A stretch of 64,000 nt of DNA, taken from the NCBI GenBank assembly GCA_000969725.1, contig JXSR01S065791.1. The stretch is one strand, 5' to 3'. Source of the stretch: Ophiothrix spiculata. Its lineage: Eukaryota; Echinodermata; Ophiuroidea; Amphilepidida; Ophiotrichidae. The notes beneath the pieces are model-generated. The model was not told where the DNA came from, did not search any database, and worked only from the letters and a program-made list of their open reading frames with translations. This document shows, one piece after another, positions 1 to 11,096 of the stretch. Both the position numbers and the translations under genes were made by a program. Numbering within the stretch: position 1 is the first letter of the stretch; the number at the start of each line of letters is the position of its first letter.

Positions 1-150
1 TTTTAGACGAAAGTTATGGTATAAAATCGGAGTCAGACTTTTCCCCATAGACTTAACGTGTGGCAAAAATGGCCACACCGTTTGTTTGGGTCCAAAACGC
101 ATGTGTTGGGTGATGTGCATAAATTATGACGTCACAACTGTCCCGGCGTA
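1..150. repeat. Partial inverted-repeat element at the window edge
   Basis: The same sequence occurs inverted at 48408-48557, and half of it at 48722-48792 in the same sense. It contains GCCACACCGTTTGTTTGGGT and a TGACGTCA octamer (127-134). The left end is cut off by the window. Confidence 0.8.
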
Positions 151-1122
151 TAGTCAGATAGTGGAGGATGCATGGCTCAATTGCTTCAAGGATAGATGGG
201 CAATAGACTCAGCAGGTATACACTGTATGCAGCGCCCCATGAAGGAGCATTCACACAGGGGACCCACGGCTTTACGTGACTGTCCGACCACAGAGCAAGT
301 AGAGTAAAGTTTCTTGCCCAAGGAAACAAGGAGACGAATAAGCAAGCAGTCCTCTTTTCATTTACTTAAGTTGCATCCATGATGAATCGTAAAAAATATA
401 TCTTACAATCATTGCAAAATGTGCTCGAACATGTTATCCATTAGTAATTTGATTCATTTTAAGCGCTTACACTCCCCCCCCCCCCATCACCAAGAAGAAA
501 TACAGTCAGGAACATAATTTTTTATGTGACCCTAAGTCATCTTTACATAGCCACTGTGCAAAGTATCACATTTCTCCCACTTGAAACTTACTGTCCACAG
601 ACCGACTTTGTAGAGGTCCCCTTTTAGCCCAAAACACCCTCATTGTATTTCACTAAAATCAACATTTTCAGGTCAGTCATACTTTATTACGTCATTATGA
701 TGTCATATTTTTGACCAATTTCCATAAATTTGGTATCAATGGAAAGAGGAGACCCTACCCTATACTATGGTATCAAACATCTTAACTTTGAATGAATGTG
801 TCTTCATAGAATTACTGGGCTGTAATCCTTCAAATGCAGGGATTTAATCTTGCCACATATCTTTAATTTCTCCATGCAGTTTATCTGCTTAGAGGAGGCA
901 GGTTATTGACATCTATCGACACCTGTATGGAAAGTATGAATATCATAGATTTCATTTTTGCACCACAATGTACACAAGGGTGAGTGACCATCCTGACAAA
1001 AGTTCACTATATCGATGATCTTTAAAACTTTTTGATACCCCTTCATATATGGTGCTTATGGGGGAGTGCTGTACCAATGGATTGCTTGTCAGGAGAGAGC
1101 ACGATACTCTGGCTTAGAGCCC
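151..1122. other. Unassigned AT-rich stretch
   Basis: No exon or element supported. It holds a 12-C run (474-485) and short open frames without recognisable content. Confidence 0.5.
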
Positions 1123-1130
1123 TAATTTTC

Positions 1131-1415
1131 CCCAGGGGGCCACTCAAGTATAATGTTGCAGGCAAAGCATGACCACAGTTTTTCAAAACACCCTTTTTCC
1201 CCTATATATTCACACCGATGGATTTTACCAATACCGTTTCCTCACTAGGGTTTGAAAAAGTACCCTATTTCTTGAAAATGTCTGTTTTAACTGTTTTGAT
1301 ACCCTAAACTGTGTCACTTGATGCACCCTTCTGTCCTCAAAAACACCCTAATTCACCTTTTTCTTGGTCACGCTATGCCTGCAGCATTATTCCCGAGTGC
1401 CCCCCCCCCCCCGGG
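1131..1415. mobile_element. MITE with C/G-run ends, 8-bp target duplication
   Basis: The ends CCCAGGGGGCCACTC and its near complement GAGTGC(C)nGGG form inverted repeats of about 45 bp. The flanks repeat TAATTTTC directly (1123-1130 and 1416-1423). Same family as 28186-28531, 45128-45467 and 49040-49416. Confidence 0.8.
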
Positions 1416-1883
1416 TAATTTTCTGACAAAAATCCATTGTGGCTCAGTAATCAAAAAGGGGTCCTTTTCTGTTCCAGCTGAACGTTTCAAGGTGATATTT
1501 AGAACCTTAATTTGAAGGAATATTTTATTCATGATGTTATTTTATTCTTGAAAATATCAAGTTTTTTGCAAACTGGACCCATTTTGTGTTTTTAATGAAA
1601 TGTATTTGATGTAAGTCTACATTTTGATTTCAATCAATTCTTACACATGTTTTTTTTACAAAAGGACCCCTTAGGAATGCACACCCTATCAAAACCAAAT
1701 TTATAAATAAATAAATTTTGAAAATATATTAATACATATATATGTGTTTTACATGGTAATGATATGGTTAATTATTAATAAATTAAACATACATTTCATT
1801 TTAATATCTTTTACGTGAAACAAAAGTTAATTGCACCGACTGACCTAATAAACCCCTCACCAACAGAAATATTATATGAATTA

Positions 1884-2406
1884 CACTCCCGGTCAAAAGT
1901 GTTTGCGCACCAAACCTTTAACCAGTCATATCTCGAGAACCGTTCATCATTTGCGTCATATTTTTTCGGATTTATATTTAACATACATAAATCTAAAAAA
2001 CTCATCAAGAATTGCATTTATCGAATTCGAAAATATGGCGTTCTAAACATATTGTGTACTTTCTTCTGCGCATAATTAACAGAGTTTAAATACATAACTG
2101 CACATTTGTTGGAAAACTTTTTACCTGAAAATGTTCTTTACGGCTACACGGTGATAATGAGCATTGAATAATAAACAACATAGGAACATATCAAAAATTG
2201 CTTGTGGTGTATTTGTATATGATCCACGAAAACTGCCATTTTTATGGTTATGGAAGATCCAATATCAGAGGAAACATAAATTTCTTATATTGGATACATT
2301 GAGCACCTATGAAAAACATGAATTTATTCATAGTCTTGGTCGTTTGATATAATAATTACGTTTTTGCCTGTATTTAAGGGTGCGCAAACACTTTTGACCG
2401 GGAGTG
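1884..2406. mobile_element. Tc1/mariner-like MITE with TA duplication
   Basis: Perfect 28-bp terminal inverted repeats, CACTCCCGGTCAAAAGTGTT then TGCGCACC, bounded by TA on both sides (1882-1883, 2407-2408). The 523-bp interior has no transposase frame. The GGTCAAAAGT core is like Tc1-type termini. Confidence 0.9.
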
Positions 2407-2662
2407 TAGTTAAATGATTTATAAATAGTGATATTTTGTAACCCATTTATCTATAGGTCATGTGATAAACGTATTGCCTATTTCCTGATTCAGAATCGTC
2501 AGCCATTGGAGTCATGGGTTCCAATCCACTGAGAGGCACATGTCACATGAAATCTGTGAGCTAAATATTAATTTTGTATGTTCCTCTCCAGTCAGGCATC
2601 AAATTGATAATAATATTCTTTAATACTGGGAAGGTGACCAGTTTACACCCCAAAATGACAAT

Positions 2663-3048
2663 AGTGGACTCTGGTCCAATTGCTTCAAAGAATTAAGGGG
2701 TTTTCTCAGAGATGCCAATTCTCCATTGATTTTCTTAAAATTTTAGTATTTTGCAGATTTATTTGTGCTGATAACGAATCTAAAATTAAAAATATAGGTC
2801 ACTGTGCTCGTTTTTTGAGATACAGGCATTTCAAAAAGTACATATTTTCCCAAAAAATGACCCGTTTTACCATGCAAAGTATAGGGAAAACTCCACAAGG
2901 CCGTCATAAATGTGCTTGTAAAATTGATTTTTTTAATTTTTACATATGTTAAAGCACTTTTGTGAAAAAAATTGTTATCCCACAGTCGTAAGCAACTGCA
3001 TCTCTGATAAAACCCCTTAATTTGGTCTGTTCAAATAAAGTCCACTCT
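2663..3048. mobile_element. Inverted-repeat element (MITE)
   Basis: The ends AGTGGACT…AATTAAGGGGTTTT…CAGAGATG and their complement match over about 50 bp with mismatches. The interior is AT-rich, and a short plus-strand open frame in it shows no known motif. Confidence 0.7.
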
Positions 3049-3339
3049 CAGTTGTCTGTTACTCGCAATCAAATCGTTGTGATATTTCCCTCTCATGAAC
3101 ACATGAGTTGTAATCAGTTTCCTAGGCAGCTCTATTTTTCTTCCCAATATTTCAAGGTTTCTCAATTTTCTTCCAAATTTTGATTAAATTTCACCTTTGT
3201 TGCTCTGATGCTTCTCCTCAGAATTTTTCCAATGTAATTTATCAGGAAATAGCCCCCCCCCCCCCTCCAAGGAATTGGTTAAGCCACTGGGTGTTATAGT
3301 ACATAATTATGGCTTCATACAAAGTGTTAGGAGACTGTT

Positions 3340-3910
3340 AGATGGCACAGACTGTGTTTCCATTTGAACACTTATATTTTACAGTAAAAACTTCCCATCC
3401 TTTCTCTCTACTCTGTGGCCATCGCATTGTGGATTGTGAGGATGGCACAGATCATATTTTCAATATTTAACATAACATTTGTAAATAATCAAAATGAAAT
3501 AATCATAATGAAACATCCTGTCCTTTCTTTTGACTCTGTGGCCATCGCATTGTGGAATGAGAGGACAGTATGCTAAATTTATGATTCTTTGTAAATTAAT
3601 CGTGTATAGCTTTCTAGATTTTTGGAGTCTGGGACCCGACAGGCTTAATGCTTATTTCCCAGTCCTCCTCCACAATGTTTGATACAGTTGATTGTTCTAT
3701 TTTTGATATGTTGTTACTGTAATTTTACATATGTGGAAGAAATAAATTCTTATGTCTTATGGGATAAGCTGCAGAGGAAGAGCAACCCCAATCTTGTCCT
3801 TTGATATCAAGCAAAAGTTTCCATCTGCACACTTGCTCTCTATATTACAGTAAATACTGGGATAAGCTGCAGGAAAAGAGCAACCACAATCTTTAATATA
3901 AAGCAAAATG
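3340..3910. repeat. Two local direct duplications
   Basis: ACTCTGTGGCCATCGCATTG occurs twice (about 3411 and 3532) in a duplicated segment. GGGATAAGCTGCAG with its flank occurs at 3761 and 3859. A 13-C run lies just upstream (3253-3265). No gene seen. Confidence 0.6.
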
Positions 3911-3992
3911 TCATTTTGTTATGTCACATGCAATGAGAAGATTAGTTGTAATCAACCTTAACTTCACATACCAACTCTCAATACACACTACA

Positions 3993-4696
3993 TGGTAATG
4001 GTGTAGTTTGGGACCCTGTTCAAAACAGCTTCTATTGTTTTAACATCAAAAATAAAATAATTTTAAATCATCAAGGTTTTCAATAAATCCCATATCAAGT
4101 TTATCCATCAAGCTAGACTTACCATGAAGCGATTTTACCTTCATTTTTAAGTCCAAAAGTCTTGACTTCCGCGATTGTCTCCATTCATGTGTATTTGATC
4201 ATCGCGTAATAAACGCAACATTCAACCAACCAGAGCTCACGCTAAGATCCCGGCGCAATGAATAACCAACCAGCGAGCGTTTCACTGAAATGTACGGCAG
4301 TGTGCAATCATCAAAAATAGCCGTTCACAGCTTTATTTTTGCTTAAAAATCTCACTCTTTTATAAAAACTCAGCAATCGTGCTGACATTTAAACAACATT
4401 TTGGATCAATAGAAACAGATGAGTTTTCTGAAATTTGCAAGCATTTTCAGCGGTGTTTGGAGACAAAATCCTTGACAAAAATCGACGATTTTAGTAATTT
4501 TTTTACGATTTGTTTTAACTATGTTATATTACCCCATAATTTCCCTCATTATTCGAAGCCCTGCCCTCCTTCCGAAATATTAACCTTGTTGTCTAGATAA
4601 CATTTTAACTAATCTAGCTTCTTTGGTTCATTTAGCTTGATGAATTAGTGACTTTTGTTCCTTATTATGAACAGGGTCCTTAACTACACCATTACC
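3993..4696. mobile_element. Inverted-repeat element, about 700 bp
   Basis: The termini GGTAATGGTGTAGTTTGGGA and the complement of GGTCCTTAACTACACCATTA match over about 30 bp, including CCCTGTTCA. The interior has a short open frame (4379-4600) of no known family. Confidence 0.7.
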
Positions 4697-5605
4697 CACT
4701 GCATTCTAAATATTCAGTGAAACTTTACTTTGAATCTCTGACAGAATTGGATCACCTTGACCATAATTGTAAGAATAAATTCTTGTGACATGTACCTTAT
4801 TAATATTCACAATATAATCAAGCTGTACATGCTGAAAGTTCTGATGAGAATAAGTCACAACAAAATTGAATGGAAAAGTTAAATTTTCTCTGGAAACTGA
4901 CTAAGCAAAATCTTTGAACCTGATTCCAGTTAAAATGAACCTATCACATTAGTGTATGTTAGCAAATAAATGCATTTTATTTACACTATCTTTGGTCACT
5001 ATGCTGTTGCATAACCTCAGACTTTCAAAACAAACTCCAAACATGCTTTACTCTTTTGGAGAAAAAACCTTATCAGTGTTCTTGTGCAAAACTTGAGATT
5101 TTTGACAAGTTTCATCTTGGTGCTCCTAAAAAGGAAGGAATCATACAAACAAACCAACAAACCAGTAGCATTACAGTTGCAAATCATAAAATGTGTGAAC
5201 CAAGCATGAATGTGGGAGTGGTATGACTAACAATTCAAAATTTGTCATTTATTAGCAAATCATAAATAAGCAGGCTTTTGAATTTGCATAAAATAAATAT
5301 AAGGCACAGCAGGCAGATGTGGGCCATGCAGGAGCAGTCAGTGTTGCACTGATTACCTTTTTCTCCACGGGTTGACAGCAAAGAAGAGGCCTTTGTGAAG
5401 GCTGCAGAGTATTGTTAGCACAGTGTATAGACGGACAAACACACAAACGATATCAGGGACGTAGAAAGAAACAAGCAGTTTTAACACATTAACAGGAGAT
5501 GATGACACAGGAAGAACGAACAAACAAATGAAAGAAGAGACCATGTTGAAATTGGCAGAGATAAATCAAAAACAAGATATGATAGGATTTATGTTATATA
5601 CATAT
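4697..5605. other. Unassigned intronic sequence
   Basis: I looked here for 3' exons of the scaffold gene (phase 2 entry, SAM-domain residues) and found none. Confidence 0.4.
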
Positions 5606-5701
5606 AGACAGACAAACAGACAGACAAAAGAATACAAGAGCATGATGTTGAAACAGATAGAATACACACATAAACAGACAAACAGACAGACAGATAGATA
5701 G
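5606..5701. repeat. CAGA/GATA-type microsatellite
   Basis: Two imperfect runs of (CAGACAGACAAA)-like units, the second ending in GATAGATAG. Confidence 0.85.
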
Positions 5702-5739
5702 TGTAAATATCAACATATGTAGAAGGTTGTGTTCAGGGT

Positions 5740-6265
5740 GTAGAACACCAAATAAGGACATTTGATTAAAATGAAGATTTACAATATACCAAATTAAGGA
5801 AGATGAAAATGATATTTATATTTTGCCAAATAAGGGAGATGATTAAAATGCATATTTACGATATGCAAAAAAAAAATCAGTTCAGGGATTTTCATGATCC
5901 AATAAATCAAAAAGGAGTAATTCAATTACCCAAAATAAGGATGTTGATTTAAAGAGAAATGTACATTTTACCAAAATAAGAAGTGAAAATAAATTAAGGG
6001 GATTTACATTATAAAAAATGAAAAATTATAAAGGAAATTTATGTTGTATTGAATGAAGAAGATGATTAAAAATGGGATTAAGATTTAATATACCAAAAAA
6101 GGATATAGATGAAAGGGAGATTTACATAATTCCAAATAAGGAAGTTGATTAAAATGGAGTATTTTACAAAATTAGGGCATTTAGGTTTTGTTGGAAAGGA
6201 GATTTACATTAAACCATAAAAGAACATTTAATGCAAAGAAAATTTACATTATACCAAATAAGTAG
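5740..6265. repeat. Degenerate minisatellite
   Basis: A motif like GGAGATTTACATTATACCAAATAAGG…GATTAAAATGG recurs at about 40-60 bp spacing, heavily diverged, at least nine times. Purine-rich on the plus strand. Confidence 0.65.
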
Positions 6266-6758
6266 TTTATCAGAAACAAAATATCAATGTGTACAAGTAA
6301 AAAGGTATTTTTTAATGAAAATGTGGGATTGTGTAAGAAAATGTGTATAGAAGATAAAGCACAGAGAGAAAACATGAATATAGGTATGCGGCATCAAACA
6401 ATGGTACAGTGTTGTAATCAACAGGTTTGTTAGAACACAGGGATAAAAGGAATGAAATAAAAAAGGAAAACTTGGGTTAGGAATTCTAACAAAATAATGC
6501 AAAATTAATCAAAATAGGTGTAAAAAATTATATAAGCTAAATATTTTACAAGATTTTGAAAATGTTGAGCTATAAACTAATTGCAACTTAGAAATGATAG
6601 AAACATAAATTGGCAGTTCTACTCATTTACACATTTTACACAACCAAAACTGGTTCGTATGGAAAATAGGAAGGGTTGTATCAGCAGTTATCATATTTTT
6701 AAAGTGGGATTCAATGCAAATTTAAACATAATGTTTAGACATCTTGCCAAAAACTCAC

Positions 6759-6967
6759 CCTTCCACTTTAACCTTTGACCTTTGGTGACCTTTGCCTCCT
6801 CTGACATGGCTTGGTGATTCTGGTTGAGGTTTTTCTATAGGTTGTGGAGCTGCTGCTATGACCTTTTGCCTTTGTGGAGACTCACTCCCAGCTGGAGGGT
6901 GTCTGATATGTGACGGACTGTCTTGAAGGGGTGACGGACTGTCTGGACTGAGTTGATCACTTGGCTC
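6759..6967 (-). CDS. PPP1R9: Neurabin/spinophilin exon: Ser/Pro-rich tail
   Basis: 209-bp exon (phase 0 to 2), acceptor TTCTTTTTTAG, donor GTGAGT. It encodes EPSDQLSPDSPSPLQDSP, then SPQRQKVIAAAPQPIEKPQP and a basic end (GGKGHQRSKVKVEG). Repeated Ser-Pro pairs suggest a proline-directed kinase substrate region; this is an inference. It is the last exon I can place. It ends in phase 2, so more coding sequence must follow, and the SAM domain seen in neurabin-1 type proteins would be encoded beyond the left edge. Confidence 0.8.
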
Positions 6968-7292
6968 CTAAAAAAGAAGTTTTAGTCAATTTCATGATGT
7001 TGTTTTAGTTAGCAAATCTGACCTGATGTTATCATGTGAACAAAGGAGTTGAAATCTTACATAACATGTTTGGGTCAAAAATCTTGGATTCTTTACCAAG
7101 TTGTTTATCACGCTGAATGGAGCATCTAGTGAGGTATTCTTGTCTTTATGTACCTCATGTCCTACCTATCTCAAAAATGTCACAGTAAAGCATTCTACAC
7201 TTTAAAAATTCCATATTTCCATGCAGAAATGGATTAACTGAACAATTATATAACTAACCTCAATAAATCTGTTAACGGCATAACACAATAAC

Positions 7293-7541
7293 TCGTTATG
7301 TGAGTGCAAGAAAGTCATACCTGCAATAGCTGCCTTTTGTAATAAATTTGGATTGCACACTTAATAATCTCCACTCATGGGTCAGTGGTTCTTAAAATGG
7401 TTCTTACGACTTAAGACAGAAACAACTGACTTAAGACAGAAATTTTGAGGGATTTTTCACATTTTTGTGACTTGTCATGGAATGGAATAAATATAACTTA
7501 GGGCAGCCATTGCAGATACGACTTTCTTGCACTCACATGAC
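7293..7541. mobile_element. GTGAGTGCAAGAAAG foldback MITE, copy 1
   Basis: Ends are ATGTGAGTGCAAGAAAGTC and its complement. The interior has the TTATAAATTTGGATTGCACA box and diverged GTCAGTGGTTCTT palindrome. It lies in the intron below the IPETERLD exon. Confidence 0.85.
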
Positions 7542-7862
7542 CAACTGATCCCTTTTGTATTGCATTTGTACCCTCCCTGTGGTTCTTATTTTGTTTACAA
7601 GGGCAGTATTTTGAGCAGAGTTACATCGTTTGTTTTGCTCTTAAAAGGGATAGTACTGGGAGTACTAGGAAACTGTGCAAAAATACAGAAAACATCTCAC
7701 CCTGTTCAACTCATTCTATCATCTACCCTAAATTTAAAGCAATAACAGTAAATGTTGAAGCTTGAATGAGAAGTACACTGTTGACATTGAGACAAAATTG
7801 ACCGTTTTACAATGATTGTGGGATAAGCATGAGTACCAAGCAATATTGAAAGTGAATCTCCC

Positions 7863-8085
7863 TATACTTTCATCAAAACTAAATAGGCGGGAATAATGAG
7901 GCTTTTCTTCATCCGCAAGTAAACATAATCCCAGTTACACGCGCGCCGTAGACACTGATGCACGAGCCCCACGTGCAACGCGCGCTACGTCTCCTGCAAT
8001 TGTGCTGTGTCCAGCTACGCACGCGCTTATCTCTATCAATTAACGATGTGAAGAGGCCCGCCTATTTGGTGTTGATCAAAGTATA
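7863..8085. mobile_element. TATACTTTGATCAACACC MITE, copy 1
   Basis: Inverted ends TATACTTT(G/C)ATCAA(C/A)AC(C/T)AAATAGGCGGG. The interior is rich in CG-containing ACGCGCG motifs, unusual in this AT-rich window. Other copies at 24809-25014 and 33629-33844 share GAGGCTTTTCTTCATCCGCA. Confidence 0.85.
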
Positions 8086-8379
8086 GGCCAGGCACAGCAC
8101 CGGGGTTAAGTTATTATTAGGAGGGGCAGTCAACAGGGGCAATCAACATTTTTAAAACTGAAGAGGGAAAAAAAACACCACACAAGTGCACAGACGACTA
8201 ATATAGGTCTATTTGGCCAATTTATCAATAAAAATTTAATACAAAAAGTACAACTTTCAAAGATTTCTTACAACATTTTTTCCTCCTGTTTTTTCTTTTT
8301 CTTCTTTTGTCTTATTTTTAGTCTCTTCTTATTTTATCCAGAAATTCTTTAGAGGGCAATTCCCTCCCCGGGTATTTAC

Positions 8380-8526
8380 CTCCTCAGACATAGCTGGTGA
8401 CCAGCTGCCAATATGACCCTTGGATGGCAATTTGCGTCCCGCCAATTTACTGACCAGAATTTTGGATCTCTCTTTGCTCGTATCGAGTCTCTCGGTTTCT
8501 GGGATGGCTGAGCTCAGCTCAACATC
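8380..8526 (-). CDS. PPP1R9: Neurabin/spinophilin exon with IPETERLD motif
   Basis: 147-bp exon (49 codons, phase 0 to 0), acceptor TGTCCACAG, donor GTAAAT. It encodes DVELSSAIPETERLDTSKER, then a basic stretch (SKILVSKLAGRKLPSKG) and HIGSWSPAMSEE. As I recall the family, IPETERLD followed by basic residues is a conserved patch in the C-terminal half of neurabins, past the coiled coil, and it is the clearest family mark downstream of it. The acidic exon before and the proline-rich exon after join without frame change. Confidence 0.88.
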
Positions 8527-8679
8527 CTGTGGACATAAAAAACAAATACAATGATAAGAATTATGGGTTACATAGTAAACTTATGACTCTGGGCAAGATT
8601 GTTGAATAATGTGTTTTTAAACATACAATTTCATCTTCACAAAGTTCTTGTTACCATTAAGTGCTATTTTTCATTTTGT

Positions 8680-8943
8680 CATGTGAGTGCAAGAAAGTCG
8701 TATCTGTAATAGCTGACTTACGTTATAAATTTGGATTGCACACCACATGATCTCCAGTCTTGGGTCAGTGGTTCCTGAAATGGTTCTTCAGGTGACACAG
8801 TCACCTGAAGAAGAACCATTTAAAGTACCACTGACATAAGACGGCAACATTTCGAGGGATTTTTCACATTCTAGTGACAAGGTGTAAAATATATATAACT
8901 TAAGGCAGCCATTGCAGATATGACTTTCTTGCACTCACATAAC
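8680..8943. mobile_element. GTGAGTGCAAGAAAG foldback MITE, copy 2
   Basis: Same termini as copy 1. The centre is a perfect hairpin around GGTGACACAGTCACC flanked by AAATGGTTCTTC and its complement. It lies about 90 bp before the LINE. Confidence 0.88.
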
Positions 8944-9029
8944 GATTTTGCTCTTGTGATGACTATGCATAAATTATAAGTACATATTAAATAAACAAAA
9001 CTAATGCATAAACTTCAAATTTAGCTCAT

Positions 9030-10690
9030 TAAAATCTTGTCCACCAAAGCAGCATGTGTATATGCGAAATTAAAATTCCCTGACAAGGCTCACAAACGAA
9101 ATGAACTTTGGATTGCCAATTGGATTGGTGATAAAAGGTCTGTCCAAAACTATCGCCCGATTTCCCTCCAACCTATCATTTCCAAAATGTTAGAAAAGTT
9201 AATTCACAAACATATTTTGTTTCATCTACAGGATAACCATCTGCTCACCGATAGGCAATTTGGCTTTCTTCCTAGATCCTCTACTTCCGACGCTCTTCTT
9301 ACAGCTATCCATGACTGGCATTCTGGTATCGAAGCCCGGAAGGATGTGGCAATTGGCTTATTCGATCTTGCAAAGGCTTTTGATAAAGTCCCTCATAGAC
9401 TCCTTATACAGAAACTCAATGCTTTAGGTATCAGTGGTAGGCTGCTATCCTGGGTTCAGTCGTATCTCTCCAATAGATACCAGTGTGTTGCTGTTCAAGG
9501 ATTTTCTTCTGAGTTAGTTCATGTCCAATCTGGTGTGCCCCAGGGCTCTGTCCTGGGGCCTTTGCTCTTTTTGATCTTTATTAATAGCCTCCCCTGCATT
9601 CCCCTTTCTGAAGGTAGTAAGCTGGTTTTATATGCTGACGATACAACTCTGTACAAACCCATTAATGATATTAACGATCTTCATTCCTTTCAGGATGACA
9701 TCAACATGATTTCCAAATGGTTCGCTGACAACTTTCTCCAAGCTAATGCTAAGAAAACCAAGGTCATGATTATTTCTTTGAAACATAATCCATTTCCATC
9801 TAATCAGTTTTTTCTTGAGTCACAGCCAATTGAGAGAGTAACCAACATCACCTTTCTTGGTATCCAAATTTCCAGCAAACTTACTTGGAATATCCATATC
9901 GATAGCATTTGTAAGAAAGCTCGCCGTATCATTGGATTAATTCACAGGAATTTTCACCTTGCTCCAACCCTTCTTTGTCGTACTCTCTACGTGTCTATGG
10001 TTCGTCCTATCTTAGAATATAGCTGCATCACTTGGCACCCGTTAAATAAGACCTTGACGAGGCGTCTGGAGTCTGTCCAAAGATTTGCTTGCCGTGTCAT
10101 CTTACAAACCTGGGACCTTGAACATGATGAACTCCTGTCCCAAACATCTCTTCCCACTCTTGAGTCTCGTCGTGATTTCTATACAACCATCCAGGTTTAC
10201 AAGATCCTTCATAACCTGTCGTCTGCTCCTAATGTATTCTCTCCCCATACTCGCCAGGGCACCAGATCCAACCATTCCCGTTCTCTCCACATACCCTTTA
10301 GCCGCCTCACTCTCTGTCAGAGAAGTTTTTACCATCATGGGCCTAAACTGTGGAATGGTTTGTCGGAGGAGATTGTCAACAGCCCTACCATTCATAGGTT
10401 TAAGTCTGCTGTTAATCCAACCATGTAATTTGTTTTGTTCTTCTCCAATGTTCTTTTTTGTTGTTTTTTTTCCTTTGGTGTGCTGTTTTCTGGTTTGTCT
10501 CATTTTGGTGTTTAGGCTCCCCTTTAATTTAGTGTTTTTGCACTATTGGGTTTTTGCCTGGTTTCGACCGAATGTTATAAAAATTGTGTTAATACCCAAT
10601 CACATTCTCTTGTGTAAAATGCAGTGTGGTGCAGGGTTCAACTTGACAACACTCATTGATGAGTAAAAACCCAGAACAGGCAGCTTATTT
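9030..10690 (+). mobile_element. 5'-truncated non-LTR retrotransposon
   Basis: Covers the reverse transcriptase frame plus a T-rich 3' untranslated part (about 10429-10683). The 5' break is near 9030, just after a foldback MITE (8680-8943). No clear poly-A or short tandem tail or target-site duplication could be fixed by eye, so both ends are approximate. It is antisense to the host gene and occupies most of one intron. Confidence 0.75.
9037..10428 (+). CDS. LINE reverse transcriptase, 5'-truncated non-LTR element (CR1/L2-like)
   Basis: 463 codons, open from 9037 to TAA at 10428 and without a proper ATG, so the element is cut at its 5' side. The reverse transcriptase domain (RVT_1) is complete: NYRPISL at residues 38-44, RQFGFLPRSS at 73-82, FDLAKAFD with the first catalytic Asp at 109-116, SGVPQGSVLGPLLF at 165-178 and the catalytic YADD box at 199-202. 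The thumb and C-terminal region follow, with FLGIQISSKLTW and the common non-LTR ending GPKLWNGLSEEI. The apurinic endonuclease domain and ORF1 are missing. An unbroken frame with all catalytic residues implies a fairly young insertion. It lies in the 2.2-kb intron between two exons of the scaffold gene, on the opposite strand. The clade is a judgement from motif style. Confidence 0.93.
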   Translation: MSTKAACVYAKLKFPDKAHKRNELWIANWIGDKRSVQNYRPISLQPIISKMLEKLIHKHILFHLQDNHLLTDRQFGFLPRSSTSDALLTAIHDWHSGIEARKDVAIGLFDLAKAFDKVPHRLLIQKLNALGISGRLLSWVQSYLSNRYQCVAVQGFSSELVHVQSGVPQGSVLGPLLFLIFINSLPCIPLSEGSKLVLYADDTTLYKPINDINDLHSFQDDINMISKWFADNFLQANAKKTKVMIISLKHNPFPSNQFFLESQPIERVTNITFLGIQISSKLTWNIHIDSICKKARRIIGLIHRNFHLAPTLLCRTLYVSMVRPILEYSCITWHPLNKTLTRRLESVQRFACRVILQTWDLEHDELLSQTSLPTLESRRDFYTTIQVYKILHNLSSAPNVFSPHTRQGTRSNHSRSLHIPFSRLTLCQRSFYHHGPKLWNGLSEEIVNSPTIHRFKSAVNPTM

Positions 10691-10762
10691 TGTAGTACAG
10701 TCCATTCTGCCATAACCTATCCTTGATTTGTCAACTCCCAAGGCTTTGCATAGCATACTCAC

Positions 10763-10947
10763 CGCATTTTCGGATTCTTCAGATCCACCCTCACTAGACT
10801 CTTTCTGCAAACTATCTTCATCTTCTTCGTTTAACTCATCATCATACGACATAATATCGTAAGAACCTTCGTCAGCTCCCGACGATTCATCTTCAGATGG
10901 TTCTTCTGGAACAAGTGATTGGCTATTTAATGTGACGACCTCACCCC
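10763..10947 (-). CDS. PPP1R9: Neurabin/spinophilin exon: acidic region
   Basis: 185-bp exon (phase 1 to 0), acceptor TTCTTCACAG, donor GTGAGT. It encodes GEVVTLNSQSLVPEEPSEDE followed by a run dominated by Asp, Glu and Ser (SYDIMSYDDELNEEDEDSLQ, then EGGSEESENA). It is a low-complexity acidic tail segment, likely disordered. The joins at both ends are in phase with the neighbouring exons. A LINE inserted on the opposite strand ends about 80 bp below the donor, and a 53-bp minisatellite starts about 150 bp above the acceptor, so this exon is closely hemmed in by repeats. Confidence 0.82.
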
Positions 10948-11096
10948 CTGTGAAGAACAAATGTTGTAGAATGAGCAGATGTTGCAAATATTTGATCAAC
11001 TCTTTTTCAAAACTTTTCCCTAAAATTCTAAAGCTAGTTTGACTTTGGACATGTTTACTGCTTTTTAATTTCTATAGGGTTCTCTACTCAAAGAGA

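Noticed and set aside
2499-2560. SINE head with GGGTTCCAATCC
   Set aside because: Only a weak B-box match with no A box or SINE core.
1-6758. C-terminal SAM-domain exons
   Set aside because: No minus-strand segment with the required entry phase and SAM-like residues was found.
10085-10666. Overlapping frames across the LINE (193 codons plus, 133 codons minus)
   Set aside because: Shadows of the reverse transcriptase reading frame.
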